Shown piece after piece: positions 14,334-18,732 of a stretch of 18,732 bases of DNA. The DNA is from CAZKXX01 sp964556705 (GTDB taxonomy: Bacteria; Acidobacteriota; Terriglobia; UBA7540). The position numbers and the translations under genes were made by a program. Position 1 is the stretch's first letter, and the number at the start of each line of letters is the position of its first letter. Below the pieces are notes generated by a model. It was not told the DNA's origin and did not search any database. It was given only the letters and a program-made list of their open reading frames with translations. The stretch lies in assembly GCA_964556705.1 (NCBI GenBank), contig CAZKXX010000078.1, positions 1 through 18,732 on the forward strand. Direction: 5' to 3'.

Positions 14334-15607
14334 TGGCGACAACCAGGAAGATCGGCGGCGACGTGAAGGATCTCGGCCAGGCCGCGAAAGGGAAGGCGAG
14401 GATCGAGTGGGCGGCGCAGTGGATGCCCGTTCTCAAGCTCATTCGCAAACGATTCATCGCGGAGCGGCCGCTCGCGGGAGTCCGCCTCTCCGCCTGCCTG
14501 CACGTGACGACGGAGACGGCCAACCTGGCGATTACACTTCGCGACGGCGGCGCCGACGTCGTCGTCTGCGCTTCGAATCCCCTCAGCACGCAGGATGACG
14601 TGGCCGCTTCGCTGGTTCGAGACTTCAACATTCCGGTCTTCGCCATCAAAGGCGTGGACAAGGACACCTATTACAGCCACATCGTCTCGGCGCTCGACCA
14701 CCGGCCGCAGGTGACGATGGACGACGGCGCGGACCTCGTGACCACGATTCTGACCAAGCGCCAGGAACTCATTCCTGACATCATCGGCGGGACGGAGGAA
14801 ACGACGACGGGCGTCATTCGGCTGCGCAGCATGGCGCAGAGCGGCGTCCTGAAATTCCCCATCATCGCCGTCAACGACGCCGATACGAAACATTTCTTCG
14901 ACAACCGCTACGGCACGGGGCAGTCCACGCTGGACGGCATCCTGCGCGCCACGAACATTCTTTTCGCCGGCTTGAACGTCGTCGTCTGCGGCTACGGCTG
15001 GTGTGGGCGCGGCGTGGCGATGCGGGCGCGGGGGCTGGGTGCGAATGTCATCGTCACGGAAATTAACCCGACGCGCGCCCTCGAAGCCCTGATGGACGGC
15101 TACCGCGTGATGCCGCTGGGCGAAGCGGCGAAAAGCGGAGATGTCTTCATCACCGTCAGCGGAAACAAATCGGTGCTCGTCGCCGACCACTTCAAGATGA
15201 TGAAGGACGGCGCCATCGTCTGCAATTCCGGCCATTTCAACGTGGAGATTGATATCCCGGCGCTCGAAAAGCTTTCGCTTTCCAAGCGCGAGGCGCGGGA
15301 ATTTGTGGACGAGTACACGCTGCGCGACGGGCGCAAGATCTATCTGCTCGCCGAAGGGAGGCTCATCAACCTGGCCGCGGCGGAAGGGCACCCGGCCGTG
15401 GTGATGGACATGAGCTTTGCCAACCAGGCGCTCACCGCCGAATACCTGGTGAAGCACGCGACCGAGCTGAAGCCCAACGTCTATCCCGTGCCGACAGAAA
15501 TTGACCGGACCGTGGCCCGGCTGAAGCTGGAGTCCATGGGCGTCGTGATTGACAAGCTGACGCCTGAACAGGAAGCGTACCTCTCTTCCTGGAGCGAAGG
15601 AACGTAA
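14333..15607 (+). CDS. ahcY: Adenosylhomocysteinase (S-adenosylhomocysteine hydrolase)
   Basis: AhcY reversibly splits S-adenosylhomocysteine to adenosine and homocysteine using tightly bound NAD, relieving product inhibition of methyltransferases. The 424-residue protein belongs to the shorter type found in archaea and Thermotoga, without the roughly 40-residue insertion of many bacterial enzymes and without the KPxxYRY tail. Visible motifs are HVTTETANL, the catalytic region MDDGADLV, GGTEETTTGV, NDADTKHFFDNRYGTGQS, and the NAD loop GYGWCGRG (220-227) followed by VTEINPTRALEA. It ends with LTPEQEAYLSSW. ATG 14333 is chosen over the in-frame TTG at 14330 because it forms a TGATG junction with metK and follows aaggaggcggg. 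Confidence 0.97.
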   Translation: MATTRKIGGDVKDLGQAAKGKARIEWAAQWMPVLKLIRKRFIAERPLAGVRLSACLHVTTETANLAITLRDGGADVVVCASNPLSTQDDVAASLVRDFNIPVFAIKGVDKDTYYSHIVSALDHRPQVTMDDGADLVTTILTKRQELIPDIIGGTEETTTGVIRLRSMAQSGVLKFPIIAVNDADTKHFFDNRYGTGQSTLDGILRATNILFAGLNVVVCGYGWCGRGVAMRARGLGANVIVTEINPTRALEALMDGYRVMPLGEAAKSGDVFITVSGNKSVLVADHFKMMKDGAIVCNSGHFNVEIDIPALEKLSLSKREAREFVDEYTLRDGRKIYLLAEGRLINLAAAEGHPAVVMDMSFANQALTAEYLVKHATELKPNVYPVPTEIDRTVARLKLESMGVVIDKLTPEQEAYLSSWSEGT

Positions 15608-15686
15608 TTCGGCCGGACGTTTGAGCCATGGAGTTCGCAGCGACCTCGCGGACTCGATGGCTCGCTCGTTTTCTCGCCCCCAAGGG

Positions 15687-17147
15687 ATGAAAGAACAGGC
15701 TCAACAGGCGCTCGATACAGCGCTGGCGCGCGGCGCGAGCTACGCGGAAGTGCGCGTCATGGACATCCGCCAGCGCTACCTCTCGACCAAGAACGGCCAG
15801 CCCGCGCAGGTGCGCGATTCCGAATCGCTCGGGCTGGGCGTGCGGGTCATCGCCGAGGGCGCGTGGGGTTTCGCTTCCACTGATAACCTGACGCGCGAGA
15901 ACGTGGACCAAACCGCGGCGCGGGCCGTCGCCATCGCGCGGGCCAGCGCGCTTTGCCGGAAAAAAGAAGTCGTCCTCGCTCCCGAAGAGAGGTTCGTTGA
16001 CCGCTGGGAAGGCTCGTGCTGCGTGGATCCCTTCACGGTGCCGGTGACCGCGTGCCTGGATTTGCTGCTTTGCGTGGACGCGGAATTGCGCAAAGTCTCT
16101 GGTGTGACGCTTGCCGAAGCGCAGATGGATTTCCGGCGCGTCGAGCAACTCTTCGTTTCCAGTCTGGGTTCGGAGATTCATCAGCTCAAAACGCAGACGG
16201 GGACCGGCTACGTCGCCACTTCGTTTCAGAACAATGAAATCCAGCGGCGCTCCTATCCGAATTCTTTCGGCGGCCAGTACCAGACCAAAGGCTACGAGCT
16301 GGTCGAAGAGCTGAAGCTCCTCGAGCACGCGCCGCGCATCGCCGAAGAAGCTGTGGCGCTGCACCGGGCGGAACAGTGCCCGTCGGGCGTGCGCGATATC
16401 ATTCTCGGCAGCTCGCAGCTCGGCCTGCAGATTCACGAATCGATCGGTCATCCCATCGAACTCGACCGCGTGCTGGGCAGCGAGGCGAATTTCGCGGGCA
16501 TGAGTTTTCTGACGCTCGAAAAGCTCGGGAACCTGAAGTACGCGTCGGACATCGTCAACGTCGTGGCGGACGCGACGCCCGCGCACGGTCCGGGACTCGG
16601 GACGTTCGCGTACGATGACGAGGGGGTTCCCGCGCAGGCGACGCCGATTATCCGCCAGGGGCAGTTCGTGGGATACCTGACGTCGCGCGAGACGGCGGCG
16701 GAAATCGGCCAGCCGCGCTCGAACGGCACCATGCGCGCCGAGTCGTGGAACCGCATCCCGCTGATTCGCATGACGAACGTCAGCCTGCTGCCGGGCGCCG
16801 CGGGAACGCTCGACGACCTCATCGCTTCCACCGACGACGCCATCTACTTTGAGACCAACCGGAGCTGGTCGATTGACGATCGCCGGTACAACTTCCAGTT
16901 CGGGACGGAAATCGGCTGGGAGATCAAGGGCGGCAAGATGACGCGCATGCTGAAGAACCCGACTTACGCGGGAATCACCACCGAATTCTGGAATTCCTGC
17001 GACGCCATTTGCGGCCCGGGCGAATGGGTGCTGTGGGGTACGCCGAACTGCGGCAAGGGCCAGCCCATGCAGACGATGGGGACGGGCCACGGCGCGTCTC
17101 CTGCGCGGTTCCGTAACGTGAAGGTCGGGGTCGCGTACTCGGGCTGA
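15687..17147 (+). CDS. tldD: TldD metalloprotease subunit
   Basis: TldD is the metal-bearing subunit of the TldD/TldE protease, which in E. coli degrades unfolded peptides, processes microcin B17 and helps degrade the CcdA antitoxin. The 486-residue length compares with 481 in E. coli. The zinc motif HESIGH (250-255) supplies HExxxH, and C455 in TPNCGKGQP matches the third ligand known in E. coli TldD. The tail GTGHGASPARFRNVKVG is characteristic. ATG 15687 is preferred because homologues begin close to KEQAQQALD; upstream in-frame ATG 15657 and TTG 15621 are possible and none has a good Shine-Dalgarno sequence. It starts 79 bases after ahcY and is paired with tldE downstream. No RiPP precursor is visible nearby. 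Confidence 0.93.
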   Translation: MKEQAQQALDTALARGASYAEVRVMDIRQRYLSTKNGQPAQVRDSESLGLGVRVIAEGAWGFASTDNLTRENVDQTAARAVAIARASALCRKKEVVLAPEERFVDRWEGSCCVDPFTVPVTACLDLLLCVDAELRKVSGVTLAEAQMDFRRVEQLFVSSLGSEIHQLKTQTGTGYVATSFQNNEIQRRSYPNSFGGQYQTKGYELVEELKLLEHAPRIAEEAVALHRAEQCPSGVRDIILGSSQLGLQIHESIGHPIELDRVLGSEANFAGMSFLTLEKLGNLKYASDIVNVVADATPAHGPGLGTFAYDDEGVPAQATPIIRQGQFVGYLTSRETAAEIGQPRSNGTMRAESWNRIPLIRMTNVSLLPGAAGTLDDLIASTDDAIYFETNRSWSIDDRRYNFQFGTEIGWEIKGGKMTRMLKNPTYAGITTEFWNSCDAICGPGEWVLWGTPNCGKGQPMQTMGTGHGASPARFRNVKVGVAYSG

Positions 17148-17174
17148 GCGTCTTCGATGCCGTGAATCATTATT

Positions 17175-17227
17175 CAGCCGGGCGCTCGCGGCTGCGTGAG
17201 ACTCTCTGGCTGCCCCTGATTCCAGGG
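17175..17227 (+). promoter_or_regulatory. Two hairpins in the tldD-tldE gap
   Basis: CAGCCG (17175-17180) pairs with CGGCTG (17189-17194) around 8 bases, and CCCTG (17214-17218) pairs with CAGGG (17223-17227) around ATTC. Both lie in the 99-base gap, the second ending 19 bases before the tldE ATG. Neither has a U-tract; differential mRNA stability within a tldD-tldE transcript is the simplest reading. Confidence 0.3.
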
Positions 17228-17246
17228 AAAACGAATTAATCCGGAA

Positions 17247-18548
17247 ATGAACCTGACTCGCAGGCGCGCGGAAGAAATCTTCGACAAAGTCCTCAAGTAT
17301 TCGACGGCCGACGAGACCGAAGCCATCATTTCGGGCTCGGCTTACGCGCTCACCCGTTTCGCCAATAACACCATCCATCAGAACGTCGCGGAGGAAGGCG
17401 TTTCCGTCTCGGTGCGCGCCGTCGTGGACCGCCGAACGGCTCGTGCCAGCACCAACAAACTGGATGAGGCTTCCATCCGCCAGGCGTGCGAGGCCGCGAT
17501 GGCGTTGGCGCGGCTGCAACCTCCCGACCCGGACTTGCTCCCCATGTCGGGCCCGCAGACGTATCGCTCGGTGGACCGCTTCGACCGCGCGACGGCGGAG
17601 CTTTCGCCCGAAGCGCGCGCGGCGACCGTTCGCAAAGTGATCGAGCGCGCCGAGAAGGACGGGCTGACGGCGGCCGGAGTGTATGCGAGTGGCGCGGGCG
17701 CGACGGCGCACTTCAACTCGCGCGGCTTGCGGGCGTTCCACGAAGAAACGGTCTCCGAGTTTTCGGTGACGATGCTCGGCGCGACGAGTTCCGGCTGGGC
17801 CAAGCGGACGTCGCCGTGGGCGGCGCAAATTGAGCCGGAAGCGCTCTCGGACGCCGCCGCGCACAAGGCGCTGGAAAGCGCGGAGCCGCGGGAGATCCCT
17901 CCCGGAAGCTACACGGTCATCCTGGAGCCCGCGGCCGTGCTCGACCTTCTGGGGTTTCTCTTCTTCGATTTCGGCGGGCTCGCCATCCTCGAGCAGCGAA
18001 GCTGCCTGACCGGACGATTGGGTCAGAAACTTTTCGGCGACAACATCAACGTTCGCGACGACGCTTACCACCCGTTGCAGGCGGGCGCGCCGTTCGACGG
18101 TGAAGGGATTCCGCGCCAGCGCGTCACGCTGGTGGAGCGGGGCGTCGCGAAGAACGTCGTTTACGCGCGCCAGACGGCGCTCAAGGCCGGCGCGCAGCCG
18201 ACCGGGCACGGCTTCCCGCTGCCCAACGAGTACGGCGAAGCGCCGATGAACGTCGTCATGGAGGGCGGGCGGTCGAGTGTCGAAGAGATGATTGCTTCGA
18301 CCGAACGCGGACTGCTCGTCACGCGACTCTGGTACATCCGCGAAGTGGACCCCTACGAGAAAATTCTCACGGGCATGACGCGCGACGGAACTTTCTGGAT
18401 TGAGAACGGCGAGGTAGCCCACCCGATCCTCAACCTCCGGTTCACGCAATCCATCCTCGACGCGCTCTCGAAGGTGTCGATGATCGGGACCTGCGTCATC
18501 CCGGGGAAGTCCGGGTCGGGCCGAGGCGCCGCCTGCGCCGACGTCTGA
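17247..18548 (+). CDS. tldE: TldE/PmbA-family protease subunit with a broken C-terminus
   Basis: This is the non-metal partner of TldD: it lacks HExxxH, as TldE/PmbA proteins do, and shares the fold. The N-terminal domain contains ALTRFANNTIHQNVAEE and the central and C-terminal parts include PPGSYTVILEPAAV, DAYHPLQAGAPFDGEG, GHGFPLPNEYGEAPMNVV and the family-typical GEVAHPILNLRFTQSILDAL. Family resemblance runs to about residue 415 (18489). The last 18 or so residues, low in hydrophobics and rich in Gly, Ser and Arg, do not resemble the usual C-terminal strand (a VPALxVxxFxFT-like ending in relatives), and GC content rises sharply there. The complementary strand reads as a different gene from this point. 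I therefore take the protein as complete to about 18490 and truncated or chimeric after it. ATG 17247 has only a weak ribosome binding site. Confidence 0.85.
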   Translation: MNLTRRRAEEIFDKVLKYSTADETEAIISGSAYALTRFANNTIHQNVAEEGVSVSVRAVVDRRTARASTNKLDEASIRQACEAAMALARLQPPDPDLLPMSGPQTYRSVDRFDRATAELSPEARAATVRKVIERAEKDGLTAAGVYASGAGATAHFNSRGLRAFHEETVSEFSVTMLGATSSGWAKRTSPWAAQIEPEALSDAAAHKALESAEPREIPPGSYTVILEPAAVLDLLGFLFFDFGGLAILEQRSCLTGRLGQKLFGDNINVRDDAYHPLQAGAPFDGEGIPRQRVTLVERGVAKNVVYARQTALKAGAQPTGHGFPLPNEYGEAPMNVVMEGGRSSVEEMIASTERGLLVTRLWYIREVDPYEKILTGMTRDGTFWIENGEVAHPILNLRFTQSILDALSKVSMIGTCVIPGKSGSGRGAACADV

Positions 18549-18732
18549 AGGTCGTCGTGGCGGTGGACGAACCCGGCGACATCGAGGAGGACCGACTCGA
18601 GCGGGTGGAGGCGCAAGCCGCCCTCGTACGCGATCAGGTCCTGCCCTCGCGGCTGGTCGGCGCCCGTGAGCGTCACGAGCGTGCCCGGCCCCGCGTCGAC
18701 GTTGAGGCGTCCGTGCACACCCGAGACGCGGG
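18490..18732 (-). CDS. Partial TonB-dependent receptor (barrel fragment, both ends missing)
   Basis: Read on the minus strand from the window edge, an open frame gives about 80 residues resembling the beta-barrel of TonB-dependent outer-membrane receptors. GRLNVDAGPG is followed by QDLIAYEGGLRLHP and then LLDVAGFVHRHDDLQ, matching the family's recurrent pattern (L/A-Y-E-x-G-x-R, a strand with LDxAxF, then Y/H-DDL). Such receptors import siderophores, cobalamin or sugars. The 5' part lies beyond the window, and the 3' part is lost where the sequence becomes tldE; the frame stays open into tldE only as its complement. GC here is 72% (18541-18720) against 60% in the adjoining tldE (18301-18480), by direct count. 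Confidence 0.55.

Noticed and set aside
15432..18449. 1005-codon open frame on the minus strand opposite tldD and tldE
   Set aside because: Same GC-driven shadow of two real genes, with no domain or signal. Only the part beyond about 18490, in a different minus-strand frame, looks like real protein (TonB-dependent receptor).
15687..18548. TldD/TldE as part of a RiPP (microcin-like) cluster
   Set aside because: No precursor peptide, YcaO, radical SAM or exporter gene lies beside the pair; housekeeping proteolysis is the simpler view.

Overview
This is a GC-rich stretch of bacterial chromosome with ordinary, tightly packed housekeeping and central-metabolism genes. The protein set suggests an acidobacterium (Acidobacteriota): a short secreted protein of a kind common in that phylum, a GNAT/N-succinylamino-acid-racemase pair, complete GlcDEF followed by Acs, the short type of S-adenosylhomocysteinase, and a TldD/TldE pair. 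The taxonomic call is an inference from protein character only; no rRNA or other marker is present. I see no CRISPR array, transposase, integrase, tRNA or rRNA.

Region 1 (about 69-4896, + strand) is one compact cluster: mazG, a GNAT acyltransferase, an enolase-superfamily racemase/o-succinylbenzoate synthase, an EamA/DMT exporter and a LeuB-like beta-decarboxylating dehydrogenase. The first four genes overlap by 4-8 bases, which implies translational coupling. The GNAT/racemase pair is the arrangement known from D- to L-amino-acid conversion, although the desuccinylase that would complete that route is absent here.

Region 2 (4932-6133, - strand) holds a rhomboid intramembrane protease and a small secreted protein. 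Region 3 (6134-6733) is a 600-base gap between divergent genes and is the least ordinary part of the window. It contains a 16-base palindrome at the secreted gene's ribosome binding site, a sigma70-like promoter whose predicted start coincides with the first base of a 106-base three-way-junction fold closed by a perfect 10-bp stem (6262-6367), a second long inverted repeat with perfect 13-bp arms (6415-6498), and a good promoter plus leader hairpin for glcD. The 6262-6367 element is my best candidate for an undescribed small RNA.

Region 4 (6734-12938, + strand) encodes the three glycolate (or D-lactate) oxidase subunits GlcD, GlcE and GlcF and then acetyl-CoA synthetase. Region 5 (13073-15607) is a metK-ahcY operon (SAM synthesis and S-adenosylhomocysteine recycling) with its own promoter and no SAM/SAH riboswitch that I can recognise. 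Region 6 (15687-18548) is the TldD/TldE metalloprotease pair.

At the right edge (from about 18490) tldE stops resembling its family. The opposite strand instead reads as a piece of a TonB-dependent receptor barrel, and GC content jumps from 60% to 72% by my count. Both genes are broken at one point, so this is either a real rearrangement or, more likely, an assembly chimera near a contig end.
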